This document shows positions 7,201-14,321 of a stretch of DNA of 22,833 nucleotides, in pieces. The stretch's first letter is position 1. The number at the start of each line of letters is the position of its first letter. Position numbers and translations under genes: made by a program. Below the pieces are notes generated by a model. That model made no database searches. It saw nothing but the letters and a program-made list of their open reading frames with translations, and was not told the origin of the DNA. The stretch comes from an uncultured Parabacteroides sp. GTDB lineage: Bacteria > Bacteroidota > Bacteroidia > Bacteroidales > Tannerellaceae. Location: positions 1-22,833 of the forward strand of contig CAAGLQ010000277.1 of the NCBI GenBank assembly GCA_900770835.1, given 5' to 3'.

Positions 7201-9055
7201 TGAGTGCCTCAATGGAATCCAGAGAGATCATAACTTTATCATTGCTGGTTTGAACTTGATCAACGACGTAGATCTGTACACTTATGCAGCTGCTCCGGGT
7301 GCATTCACATTGAACGTAATGCCGATCTTGGGTACTGTATCTGAGGATGGTAAGACTTTGACTCCGAATGAGTATGGTGAGGCCTTGTTCGTCGTTTCTT
7401 CTGAGTTCGCTCCGAAGGCTGAAGACAAAGCTGCCGCTGTAGTTGAGAACATTACAGTCAACAAGGATTTGGTTGCCATGAACTACTTGAAGGATACGGT
7501 CGTTATCAAGCCGGTTCAGACCGCAGGACACGATTCTGTATTCGTATATGACTTGGATAAGGAGAATCATGGTTATTTCGGTGACCGCAAGTTGAACCTC
7601 TTCAACCACTATGCCGCTTACAGAGCTGACTCTGTTGAGACAGTCATCAAGGGTGACGTTCGCGTGCCTGAGTTGTGGTTGTCTTCTGACAAAGAGGGCA
7701 AGGAGAAAATCGCTTCTATTCCGTTCGGTGAGATCGTTGCTGGTGAGGAAGCTACTCAGACAATCTATGTTCAGGGTATTGACCTGCCGTTGAGCAAGGA
7801 TGATCCTCAATTGGATGGCAACGTAATCGACGCTGTTCTGCCGATCATCACAGATGGTATTTATACAAGCGACGAAGAGATCGACATCTTGACTGCTGCA
7901 AGAGAGAACAAGGCAGAAGATGGTTCTATTTCAGGTGCTATCGCAAAGGCAGTTGAGATCACAGCAACTCCGGACGTTGACGATCTGTGCAACACAGAAG
8001 GTGTCTTCACAATCGATGGTTTGTGTGAGAACTTGAAGCAGGAATTGGCTTTGACTTATGTACCTGTTTTGGCAAGCGACTTCGCAGTAGACGTTGTTAA
8101 GACAAACGGTGGCCGTGCAGAGGTTACTTGGGAGGCTGTTCCGGGTGCTGACTTCTACACCGTTCAGGTTGGTCACACAGTTGTTGATCCGATCTCTGAG
8201 AATGTATTCATCTCTCAGGTATTGGCTGAAAACAATTCTATCAAGGTTACTTTGAAGAATGGTACAGGCAAAGACATCAACAAGGATATCGCTATCAACT
8301 ATTTCTTGGAGCTGACTGGTTATGACAAAGATGGTAACGTCGTTGTTGAGCCTGAGGTAATCAAGGGTGAGGCTATCAATCCGGATGTTTGGGTATCTGA
8401 GAAGGCCGTAACGAAGGTATTCGACGCTGAATTGTCAGCGGATATCATCTATGAGGTCCGTCTGTGTGAGTACGACACGAATCGTCAGATCGATATTTAC
8501 ACATTCGACAATACCTACTCTCACCTGTATCGTAAGACTGTTGACGGTGGTATTATCTTGATGAACCGTGGCGACTTTGATACCGCTGACTGGTCAACTA
8601 TCAAGGTTGAATATCCGGTTGCTGACTTCGAGGCTCTTGCAACATCCGCAGAGACTACCGACACAAAGGTTACTGTAGTTGAAATGGCAGCAAGCTCGAA
8701 CTATGAAGTACGTGTAATCGCTCACAGCTATTGCGAAAAGGCACAAGCTTCTCGCTCTGCGTTGGCTGATATCCATACTTCAATCGATGAGGGTGGTTCT
8801 GGTAAGGTAGCATTCGAGGGTATCGAGGCTCCGACAGCTAATGAAAGCATCAATGCTGCTGGTGTTCAGGTATTCGGTGGCCAGGGTGTTGTAACCGTAC
8901 AGGGTGCTGCTGGTAAGGTAATTACCGTAGCTAACGTCTTGGGTCAGACACTCGCTAACCAGGTAGCCGCTTCTGACAACGTAACGATCGCTGTTCCGGC
9001 AGGTATCGTAGTCGTTGCTGTTGACGGTGAGGCTACGAAGGTGATCGTAAGATAA
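4235..9055 (+). CDS. Very large secreted surface protein with C-terminal DUF6383-type domain
   Basis: This 1606-residue protein has an N-terminal signal peptide (KKGGIVLLGAMTLFGTGIL, ending near SWAD). The long middle part is acidic, beta-rich and without a recognised enzyme motif. Two fibronectin type III-like stretches are visible: residues about 1283-1376 (AEVTWEAVPGADFYTVQVG) and about 1460-1519 (SNYEVRVIAHSYC). The last about 77 residues (from EAPTANESINAAGVQV to GEATKVIVR, including GKVITVANVLGQTLAN) match my memory of DUF6383, a terminal module of Parabacteroides exported proteins that resembles T9SS sorting domains. Codon use is narrow (GGT, GCT, GTT, AAG preferred), especially after about 6400, which points to high expression. 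It is likely an abundant surface or cell-envelope protein in an operon with the upstream propeller-like gene. Ligand and function unknown. Confidence 0.85.
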   Translation: MEKSTLKKGGIVLLGAMTLFGTGILSWADVTEKVNPPIEKEQPGWTQVKGGVFSTNEENLAANLRNYVKVDLTQAAKPSHDVVERYCSMFDFSNLGVDLLPGLAVSFANTNGDKVVNGLYQNWTYDEVKNHEPIKNASVFKVGLDDEGSKYGLGIYPGSEANARVEFVYSTRGLTDVNRIQVKLNSYGNEDEITVSRTYTAKAAIYNLDGTKVKDLDYGEIYTADNKHVGEPKEWNIQTSNVTTGENLKVNDLDNKIIRVVITSENPVKISDGETDITEPLLVISDVHIDFNRPEVTLDAPTKDEVLQAGAGRTGSCNEQTLETTVKFWNSLDMEDLKLEKRSDIYKKEGNQLSKELRFEGERPTFYEVSAAHPFRLHTITISDVNDPTKVSKAYSLKDLEGKIGKDVVPFKTGELVGQDSLITYRIPREFFVEVDSEKDEYKVSMTYAFEPLTVDTFEDEYIKATTSARSTDTATVVLKGNSVPTFKAVDELTFTKYREVQYADAIEFTNLPNFLDVDGGFYMQHDTKADEDATQRYDDDVVQIGWRVVYGDEVYFIRENPAVKEGELKADVQEQRGPLHILPAVAEADKYEIYKYDDINWNLNTSIVFEDAIFPDKPLNGPLEIIDCTGNLAATSVHPVYRCVRKDVNISNSESLNPIEKFTLADDLTYEVSKYSYTGEDLKAGKAGAVYEDLIVAKCAQAFIWYRFEGDSTALGGAMLAGAIDKLDLNTGRVDLYFSGYHTQALGDARMKSREHTIRIFAGENVQTDENGIAVIKVFKEKFNIDLWAQDATEDKNWLPADGISNKDDSYEHTKNGFFFTYNAKQQYVTASWDATSTANDAGEKWRGQNVTDTLYIRVDLSTPAMQAALKEDGIPVQVVYSPYDERYTFLEGLHDLIDHKDLPFWANTLNHVAQFGIVTGNAYNEFYTVGSTSKGLITTMITDRSIASYANFADFVNNRFGDLPNGNIHGIYKDYYAKDHGSYYVGSECLNGIQRDHNFIIAGLNLINDVDLYTYAAAPGAFTLNVMPILGTVSEDGKTLTPNEYGEALFVVSSEFAPKAEDKAAAVVENITVNKDLVAMNYLKDTVVIKPVQTAGHDSVFVYDLDKENHGYFGDRKLNLFNHYAAYRADSVETVIKGDVRVPELWLSSDKEGKEKIASIPFGEIVAGEEATQTIYVQGIDLPLSKDDPQLDGNVIDAVLPIITDGIYTSDEEIDILTAARENKAEDGSISGAIAKAVEITATPDVDDLCNTEGVFTIDGLCENLKQELALTYVPVLASDFAVDVVKTNGGRAEVTWEAVPGADFYTVQVGHTVVDPISENVFISQVLAENNSIKVTLKNGTGKDINKDIAINYFLELTGYDKDGNVVVEPEVIKGEAINPDVWVSEKAVTKVFDAELSADIIYEVRLCEYDTNRQIDIYTFDNTYSHLYRKTVDGGIILMNRGDFDTADWSTIKVEYPVADFEALATSAETTDTKVTVVEMAASSNYEVRVIAHSYCEKAQASRSALADIHTSIDEGGSGKVAFEGIEAPTANESINAAGVQVFGGQGVVTVQGAAGKVITVANVLGQTLANQVAASDNVTIAVPAGIVVVAVDGEATKVIVR

Positions 9056-9087
9056 TTTGAGATAAGATATTTCATAAAATAATACAG

Positions 9088-9202
9088 CCCCACGCAGCCG
9101 TAAGGCTAAGTAACTTGCGAGAGGGAACAAGTGGGGATCAATAGTAATATGTTATAAAAAAGTTCTAATTGCCCGGTAACCTCGGGAGAGACGAAAGGCA
9201 AT
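9088..9202 (+). other. Candidate structured RNA in the 3'UTR of the large surface-protein gene
   Basis: Two separate foldable domains lie between the stop at 9055 and the terminator. Domain 1: CCCCAC (9088-9093) pairs with GTGGGG (9131-9136) and encloses AGCC-GTAA-GGCT (9096-9107, GNRA tetraloop) and a weaker TTG/CAA hairpin. Domain 2: ATTGCC (9168-9173) pairs with GGCAAT (9197-9202) and encloses a GC-rich part. Both contain purine-rich single strands (GAGAGGGAAC, GAGAGACGAAAGG). I cannot match this to a riboswitch or known RNA class. The plus-strand reading is favoured because the terminator follows directly. Confidence 0.4.
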
Positions 9203-9213
9203 CACAAAAAAGA

Positions 9214-9251
9214 AGCCGTCAGGATGCAACAAATTCCTGACGGCTTTTTTT
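9214..9251. terminator. Strong bidirectional terminator
   Basis: AGCCGTCAGGA (9214-9224) pairs perfectly with TCCTGACGGCT (9235-9245). T-rich sequence follows on the plus strand (to 9251), and an A-run at 9205-9210 gives the T-run for the minus strand. It ends the plus-strand surface operon and the minus-strand co-chaperone gene. Confidence 0.9.
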
Positions 9252-9267
9252 CATGAATTACCTCAAC

Positions 9268-10032
9268 TTATTTCATTCCTCTTGCTTTGTAGATCTTCTC
9301 TTTCGCCTCGTTGATCCGCTGGAACTTCTCTGTTGCCGCACGGCGAATATCTTCACCTAAGTTAGCCACCTTATCGGGATGATGAGTCACAGCCAACCTA
9401 CGATAAGCTGTTCTTACCTCCTCATCCGTCGCAGAAGGAGCTACCTCCAATACTTTATAGGCCTCGTCTAACGAATCACCTCGCAGATTGAGCATAGACT
9501 CTACCTCCTGTTCGGAAAGTCCTATCAACGCAGCCACCTCTTTCAAGGCTTGGATCTCTGCCTCACAAACATGACCATCACTTTTGGCTATCTCCGATAA
9601 AAAAGCTAACAGTTGCAAACGCTCTTCATAACGTAAGCTCTGAGCCATCTGTCGGCCACAATCTTGAATGGTTTGCCGGAAGCCCCAAGGATACTCCTGA
9701 TCCATGCGTTTCGCCTGCTCAAACAAACGAAGCAGGATTTGTTGTCCCTCCTCAACAGCCACCTCGCCAAAGTTGCGCCGCAAAAATTGCCGCACGTATT
9801 CCATTTCGCTATGCATGATCTTGCCATCCGCTCGAATGATATAAGAAGCCATGACCAACATTGAAAAAAGGAAGCTGTTACGCTCCCCTCTCCGTGGATC
9901 CGCATACGCCCTACCTTGCGGCTCATCCTCTTTATCTTCATAGAGCGAACCTAATATAACACCTGCCAAAGCTCCTAATGGGCCAAAGGCTACAAAGCCC
10001 AAGATACCCCCAATCCATTTCCCAATACTCAT
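9268..10032 (-). CDS. DjlA-like co-chaperone (TerB + J domain)
   Basis: This 254-residue protein has a glycine-rich hydrophobic N-terminus (GGILGFVAFGPLGALAGVIL, residues about 8-28) that probably anchors it in the inner membrane. Residues about 50-180 are TerB-like helical sequence (SMLVMASYIIRADGKI, LSEIAKSDGHVCEAEI, each with the acidic DG turn typical of TerB). Residues about 187-254 are a J domain with the diagnostic HPD at 218-220 (VTHHPDK). The order matches E. coli DjlA, which stimulates the DnaK ATPase at the membrane. The J domain is expected to be functional because HPD is intact. A likely promoter lies about 70 bases upstream, and AAAGGAAA precedes the ATG. It is tail-to-tail with the surface-protein gene across the shared terminator. 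Confidence 0.88.
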   Translation of the reverse strand: MSIGKWIGGILGFVAFGPLGALAGVILGSLYEDKEDEPQGRAYADPRRGERNSFLFSMLVMASYIIRADGKIMHSEMEYVRQFLRRNFGEVAVEEGQQILLRLFEQAKRMDQEYPWGFRQTIQDCGRQMAQSLRYEERLQLLAFLSEIAKSDGHVCEAEIQALKEVAALIGLSEQEVESMLNLRGDSLDEAYKVLEVAPSATDEEVRTAYRRLAVTHHPDKVANLGEDIRRAATEKFQRINEAKEKIYKARGMK

Positions 10033-10100
10033 CTGATTTCCTTTAATTATGTTAGATCCTCATTTCCCCCCTGTTTACTGCTCTTTTACCGCATGAATGA

Positions 10101-10108
10101 CAAAGATA
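10101..10108 (-). promoter_or_regulatory. -7 box (TATCTTTG) for the djlA-like gene
   Basis: The minus strand reads TATCTTTG from 10108 to 10101, an exact match to the Bacteroidetes -7 consensus TAnnTTTG. It lies about 70 bases before the ATG at 10032. No clear -33 TTTG was found at the expected distance. Confidence 0.5.
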
Positions 10109-10140
10109 GATTTATAGACGTCTTCACACACGTTGAGGAG

Positions 10141-10167
10141 AAAAGAGTCGAATGTGATTCGATGACT
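10141..10167 (-). terminator. Probable terminator of the glycine-zipper lipoprotein gene
   Basis: CGAAT (10149-10153) and ATTCG (10157-10161) form a hairpin with a 3-base loop. It is extended by AGT/ACT (10146-10148, 10165-10167) with a 3-base bulge. On the minus strand it starts just after the stop at 10171 and is followed by TTTT (10144 to 10141). The stem is short, so this is a moderate call. Confidence 0.4.
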
Positions 10168-10170
10168 GTT

Positions 10171-10860
10171 TTAATGTCTTCCGTTTGTATTCACAGAGAA
10201 AGGTTCTTCGCAGAGCACTTGGCCGGCTCCATCCTCCAACAGGATAACAAACTCGGCTGTTCCACTTTTGAGCTTATCCGTGGCACGAGCCTGCACGGTG
10301 TAGCTGATCTTTTGCCCTTCCGTGATTTGACGGATGCTTTTGGGAGGCGAAAGCAAAATGCGTTTGGCATTTCCTTTAGCCTTAAGCGAAGGACGCACCT
10401 CATAGGCAGGTCGATTGCCTACATTCCCAATTATGAAAGAGATCTGACAATCTTCTCCTGCATCGATGCGGCGATTGCCATTCCGATCTCTCAACATGAT
10501 GTCGCTGATAGTTAAGGCAGGCCCTTGCTCATAATTGACACGTGAAACACGATGCGGATTGCTCTCCGCATAGATATACTCTTTTTGTGCGCCTTCCTTT
10601 TGCTGTTGCTCGTAGGAGGAGGCTGCTGCCGCACCAATAGCCAATCCGGCCGCACCACCTAACAGGGAACCCCAAAAAGAGCCATGCCGGCTGTCAATCT
10701 GGTCTCCCAACACGGCACCAAAACCACTGCCCAACATCATGCCGCTTTGTGTGGCCACTTGCGCACGAGTAGCAGGATGCATGGAGGCACATCCATTGCA
10801 CAATATCGCAACAGAGCAGGTTGCCGCCATTATCCGAAAATAGTTTAGCTGTTTCATCAT
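10171..10860 (-). CDS. Glycine-zipper lipoprotein with C-terminal beta domain
   Basis: From the chosen start this is 229 residues. A hydrophobic signal ends in a lipobox-like CNGC (Cys 24, with a non-standard -3 residue). A glycine-zipper segment follows (GMMLGSGFGAVLG, GSLLGGAAGLAIGAAAAS), as in 17-kDa-antigen/OmpA-like envelope proteins; this usually inserts in or lies along the membrane. The C-terminal half holds DRNGNRRIDAGEDCQISF followed by beta-rich sequence. That DxNGN..DAGE pattern recurs in Bacteroidetes beta-sandwich domains of unknown role. Start choice: an ATG at 10872 is possible, but GAGGAAAC lies between it and a second ATG at 10860 with 6-base SD spacing, so 10860 (or 10857) is better. 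It is divergent from purT. Function unknown. Confidence 0.8.
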   Translation of the reverse strand: MMKQLNYFRIMAATCSVAILCNGCASMHPATRAQVATQSGMMLGSGFGAVLGDQIDSRHGSFWGSLLGGAAGLAIGAAAASSYEQQQKEGAQKEYIYAESNPHRVSRVNYEQGPALTISDIMLRDRNGNRRIDAGEDCQISFIIGNVGNRPAYEVRPSLKAKGNAKRILLSPPKSIRQITEGQKISYTVQARATDKLKSGTAEFVILLEDGAGQVLCEEPFSVNTNGRH

Positions 10861-10894
10861 ATGTTTCCTCATTTTACTGATTTGCTATGTTGGG

Positions 10895-10902
10895 CAAAGA
10901 TA
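10895..10902 (-). promoter_or_regulatory. -7 box (TATCTTTG) for the glycine-zipper lipoprotein gene
   Basis: The minus strand reads TATCTTTG from 10902 to 10895, an exact TAnnTTTG match about 35 bases before the preferred start. Transcription would begin near 10888, which is upstream of both possible ATGs. No -33 box was recognised. Confidence 0.55.
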
Positions 10903-10944
10903 GGGTATTCCGGATATAAGTGGAGATAATCAGGAAAGAAATAC

Positions 10945-10952
10945 TACCTTTG
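10945..10952 (+). promoter_or_regulatory. -7 box (TACCTTTG) for purT
   Basis: TACCTTTG followed by CCGC is an exact consensus match 36 bases before the purT ATG. It lies back-to-back with the minus-strand -7 box at 10895-10902, so the intergenic region is a divergent promoter. A -33 box is not evident. Confidence 0.55.
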
Positions 10953-10987
10953 CCGCTAAATAGAATGGAATAACATTGTAAAGCTAT

Positions 10988-12169
10988 ATGGTTAAAATTG
11001 GTACCCCATTGTCTCCGACAGCAACGAAGGTTGTGCTGTGTGGATCAGGTGAATTAGGAAAAGAGTTTGTGATTGAGTTGCAGCGTTATGGCGTGGAGGT
11101 AGTTGCCTTAGATAAGTATGCGAATGCGCCTGCTATGCAGGTGGCCCATCGTTCGTATGTCGTTTCTATGCTGGATGGCAAGGCCCTGCGAGAGATTATC
11201 GAGAAGGAGAAACCGGATTATATCGTGCCTGAGGTGGAGGCGATTGCGACTACCACTTTGTTAGAGTTAGAAAAAGAGGGGTATCATGTGATTCCGACCG
11301 CTAAAGCGACTTGGCTGACCATGAACCGTGAGGGTATTCGCCGTTTGGCAGCCGAGGAGTTGGGATTGCCTACCTCTCCCTATCGCTTTGCCGCTACAGA
11401 AGAGGAGTTTAAAGAGGCGGTGAAAGTTATCGGTATGCCTTGCGTGGTGAAGCCGATCATGAGCTCCAGCGGGCATGGCCAAAGCGTGATCCGCAAAGAG
11501 GAGGATATTGATCCGGCTTGGCATTATGCGCAAGAGGGTGGTCGTGCCGGTGCCGGTAAAGTGATCGTAGAGGGCTTTGTCAATTTCGATTATGAGATTA
11601 CACAGTTGACGGTTCGCCATATTGGTGGTACCTCTTTCTTGGAGCCGGTGGGTCATGTACAGGTGGATGGCGATTATCGGGAGTCTTGGCAACCGCAAGT
11701 GATGAGTCCGGAGGCGAAAGCGAAGGCGCGTGAGATTGCCAGAAAGATCACAGAGGCTTTAGGTGGTCGTGGTATCTTTGGCGTGGAGCTGTTTGTCAAG
11801 GGAGATGAGGTGATTTTTAGCGAGGTCTCTCCCCGTCCGCATGACACCGGCATGGTGACGATGATCACACAAGATCTGTCTCAGTTTGCGTTGCACGCAC
11901 GGGCTGTTTTGGGCTTGCCAATTCCAAACATCGCTTTCCATGGTCCCGGTGCTTCTCGTGCGGTTGTGGTTGAGGGCGATAGCAACCAGTTAGCGTTGGG
12001 CAACTTAGACAAGGTATTGGCGCAACCCGATACACAGATGCGTTTCTTCGGTAAGCCGGAGGTACATGGACATCGCCGTATGGCTGTCTTGTTGGCTCGT
12101 GGTTTGGATGTGGCTGACGCTCGTCGGAAGACCGGAGAGATGATGAAGGAATTGACGGTAGAATTATAA
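10988..12169 (+). CDS. purT: Formate-dependent phosphoribosylglycinamide formyltransferase (PurT)
   Basis: PurT makes formyl-GAR from GAR, formate and ATP in step 3 of purine synthesis, without using formyl-tetrahydrofolate. At 393 residues it is full length (E. coli PurT is 392). The N-terminal nucleotide-binding fold has VVLCGSGELGKE (about residues 15-26). The ATP-grasp core shows MPCVVKPIMSSSGHGQS and the metal-binding end SEVSPRPHDTGMVT. Start: the ATG at 10988 sits 36 bases after a -7 box. It heads a run with the MATE, surE and lpxB genes in very close spacing. Confidence 0.96.
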   Translation: MVKIGTPLSPTATKVVLCGSGELGKEFVIELQRYGVEVVALDKYANAPAMQVAHRSYVVSMLDGKALREIIEKEKPDYIVPEVEAIATTTLLELEKEGYHVIPTAKATWLTMNREGIRRLAAEELGLPTSPYRFAATEEEFKEAVKVIGMPCVVKPIMSSSGHGQSVIRKEEDIDPAWHYAQEGGRAGAGKVIVEGFVNFDYEITQLTVRHIGGTSFLEPVGHVQVDGDYRESWQPQVMSPEAKAKAREIARKITEALGGRGIFGVELFVKGDEVIFSEVSPRPHDTGMVTMITQDLSQFALHARAVLGLPIPNIAFHGPGASRAVVVEGDSNQLALGNLDKVLAQPDTQMRFFGKPEVHGHRRMAVLLARGLDVADARRKTGEMMKELTVEL

Positions 12170-12175
12170 CGGATT

Positions 12176-13507
12176 GTGCTTGGAGCAAAGAATCTGACAG
12201 AGGGGGCGATCGGTCGGCAGCTGTTTCATTTGGCCATGCCGATCATGGGCACCTCCTTTATCCAAATGGCTTATAGCCTGACGGATATGGCCTGGGTGGG
12301 ACGCTTGGGCAGTGAAGCAGTGGCTGCGATTGGTGCGGTAGGTATTCTGACTTGGATGACCAATTCGCTTTCCTATTTAAATAAGGTAGGGGCAGAAGTC
12401 GGAGTCGGACAAAGCATTGGCGCACGCAATACAACGGATGCCCGTGCCTATGCCTCGCATAACCTGACGCTCTCTTTGCTGATCGCGCTCTGCTGGGGTG
12501 CGCTCCTTTTTGGCTTGGCGCACCCGATTATTGGGTTGTATAAATTGGAGGAGCCTATCGCTTTGCAGGCGGTGCAATACCTGCGTATCGTGGCGACAGC
12601 TTTTCCTTTTGTTTTTCTCTCAGCCGCTTTCACGGGCATTCATAATGCGGCGGGATTGAGCAAGATTCCCTTTTATATCAGTGGCACGGGCTTATGCCTC
12701 AATATGTTGCTCGATCCTCTCTTCATCTTCGTGTTAGGATTGGGCACGGCGGGTGCCGCATGGGCTACTTGGATCTCAGAGGCGGTAGTTTGCTTGCTCT
12801 TTGTGTATCAGCTCAAAAGACGGCAACCGCTTTTCGGGGGATTCCCCTTCTTTTCCTGTTTGAAGAAACAGTATGCTTGGCACATCGTGCGTTTGGGTAT
12901 GCCTGTCGCCTTGCTGAATAGCTTCTTTGCGGTGATCAACCTGTTGATGGGGCGAGCTGCCTCTACCTATGGTGGGCACATTGGTTTGATGACTTTGACC
13001 GCCGGTGGGCAAATGGAGGCGATCGCTTGGAACACCTCGCAGGGATTCAGTACGGCACTGAGTGCTTTCACGGCACAGAACTTTGCGGCCCGTAAGCCGG
13101 AACGTATTCAGAAAGCCTATGCCCTCACGCTTCAGATGACTATGCTGATCGGTGCTTTGGTCACTGTGCTTTTCGTCTTTTGGGGCAGTGAGGTCTTCTC
13201 TGTGATTGTGCCGGAGCAGGCGGCTTATGAGGCGGGGGGCATCTTCTTGCGTATCGACGGCTATTCCATGATCCTGATGATGGTAGAAATCTCCACGCAA
13301 GGTGTCTTCTATGGCGTTGGCCGCACCTTTCCTCCGGCTTTGATCAGTATCGTTTGCAATATTATCCGGATTCCTTTGGCCAATGGGTTGGCAGCGGGAG
13401 GCTTAGGCGTGGAAGGTGTCTGGTGGGCAATCAGCCTCAGTAGCATGTTGAAGGGCGTTGTTATTTATGTTTGGTATAAATTTCTTATCTTCGCAGCCAA
13501 AGTATAA
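12176..13507 (+). CDS. MATE family efflux transporter
   Basis: This 443-residue inner-membrane protein has about 12 hydrophobic helices in the two-fold MATE arrangement. It begins GRQLFHLAMPIMGTSFIQMA, and both halves carry family-like segments (TDMAWVGRLGSEAVAAIG in the first, GQMEAIAWNTSQGFSTALS in the second). MATE proteins export cationic compounds or drugs with Na+ or H+; the substrate here cannot be told. The start is a GTG, 6 bases after the purT stop, with no ATG near and no clear SD site, so translation may be coupled to purT. The 3' end carries a possible promoter for surE. Confidence 0.92.
   Translation: MLGAKNLTEGAIGRQLFHLAMPIMGTSFIQMAYSLTDMAWVGRLGSEAVAAIGAVGILTWMTNSLSYLNKVGAEVGVGQSIGARNTTDARAYASHNLTLSLLIALCWGALLFGLAHPIIGLYKLEEPIALQAVQYLRIVATAFPFVFLSAAFTGIHNAAGLSKIPFYISGTGLCLNMLLDPLFIFVLGLGTAGAAWATWISEAVVCLLFVYQLKRRQPLFGGFPFFSCLKKQYAWHIVRLGMPVALLNSFFAVINLLMGRAASTYGGHIGLMTLTAGGQMEAIAWNTSQGFSTALSAFTAQNFAARKPERIQKAYALTLQMTMLIGALVTVLFVFWGSEVFSVIVPEQAAYEAGGIFLRIDGYSMILMMVEISTQGVFYGVGRTFPPALISIVCNIIRIPLANGLAAGGLGVEGVWWAISLSSMLKGVVIYVWYKFLIFAAKV
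13486..13493 (+). promoter_or_regulatory. Possible internal -7 box (TATCTTCG) for surE-lpxB
   Basis: TATCTTCG followed by CAGCC lies in the last codons of the MATE gene, 20 bases before the surE ATG. It matches the -7 consensus except for one base. A TTTG further upstream is at the wrong distance (12 bases), so the call is tentative. Confidence 0.35.
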
Positions 13508-13513
13508 TCGTAT

Positions 13514-14314
13514 ATGGCAACTCGTAATTCAACATTCAACACTCAACATTCCTCGGATCGTCCCTTGATCCTGATTACCAACGATGATGGCTATCAAGCG
13601 AAGGGTATCAATGAATTAGTCGCCTGCTTGCGTGATTTGGGCGACTTGGTGGTGTTTGCGCCGGATGGTGCTCGTTCAGGCATGGGTAGTGCAATCACCT
13701 CACTGATTCCGATTAAATATACCTTGATCAAACAGGAACCCGGTCTGACCGTCTATAGCTGTACGGGTACGCCGGTGGATTGTGTGAAGTTGGCGCTCAA
13801 CGAGATACTGGATCGTCAGCCGGATCTGTTGGTGTCAGGTATCAATCATGGAGGAAATATGGCTATTTGTGTCAACTACTCCGGCACGATGGGAGCCGCC
13901 GAAGAGGGTTGTATCTTCGATATTCCGTCGATCGGTGTCTCGTTGCTTGACCATCATGCGGATGCGGACTTTACGGAGTGCTGCCGTTTAGGTCGTCTGT
14001 TGGCTCGTCGGGTTTTGCGAGAGGGATTGCCCCACGGTACCTTCTTGAATCTGAATGTGCCGAAGTTGCCGCATGTCAAAGGGATCAAGGTCTGTCGCCA
14101 AGCCGATGGCCGTTGGGTGCGCGAGTATAAACGCTCCGAGAACGCCAGCGGAGAACCGGTCTTTTGGTTGACTGGTGACTTTGAGAGTACGAAACCGATT
14201 CATCCGGAGAATGATATGTTGGCTTTGGATTGCGGTTACGCCTCGTTGGTTCCCTGCAAAGTGGATGTGACGGATTATGATTTCATGAACACACTGCGCG
14301 AGTGGCAACTCTAA
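13514..14314 (+). CDS. surE: 5'/3'-nucleotidase SurE
   Basis: SurE removes phosphate from nucleoside monophosphates in stationary-phase and stress metabolism. The metal-binding residues are present: Asp24-Asp25 (ITNDDGY), Ser55 (GARSGMG) and Asn111 (SGINHGGN). YSGTMGAAEEG and CTGTPVDC are also typical. The 266-residue form has about 15 extra N-terminal residues (MATRNSTFNTQHSSD) encoded by a 7-base repeat; E. coli SurE starts right at the beta strand before NDDG. A TTG at 13565 would give a normal-length N-terminus, so the start is uncertain. The ATG at 13514 follows the MATE stop by 6 bases; lpxB follows surE after 7 bases, an arrangement familiar in Bacteroidales. Confidence 0.95.
   Translation: MATRNSTFNTQHSSDRPLILITNDDGYQAKGINELVACLRDLGDLVVFAPDGARSGMGSAITSLIPIKYTLIKQEPGLTVYSCTGTPVDCVKLALNEILDRQPDLLVSGINHGGNMAICVNYSGTMGAAEEGCIFDIPSIGVSLLDHHADADFTECCRLGRLLARRVLREGLPHGTFLNLNVPKLPHVKGIKVCRQADGRWVREYKRSENASGEPVFWLTGDFESTKPIHPENDMLALDCGYASLVPCKVDVTDYDFMNTLREWQL
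13528..13548 (+). repeat. Heptanucleotide tandem repeat in the 5' end of surE
   Basis: Three 7-base units TTCAACA, TTCAACA, CTCAACA stand in a row. The unit is not a multiple of three, so gain or loss of one unit would shift the frame from the ATG at 13514. This short stretch codes for the odd N-terminal extension. Confidence 0.6.
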
Positions 14315-14321
14315 CAAGCGG

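Noticed and set aside
5363..7810. Long minus-strand open frames of 204 and 245 codons inside the surface-protein gene
   Set aside because: They are mirror frames of a strongly codon-biased gene and show no domain, signal or promoter of their own.
9088..9202. Known riboswitch (c-di-GMP, cobalamin, preQ1, TPP)
   Set aside because: None of the core motifs that I know for these classes is present, and the position is downstream of a gene rather than in a 5' leader.
10093..10515. Plus-strand frame of 140 codons
   Set aside because: It lies opposite the glycine-zipper lipoprotein gene, whose lipoprotein signal and domains make that strand the real one.
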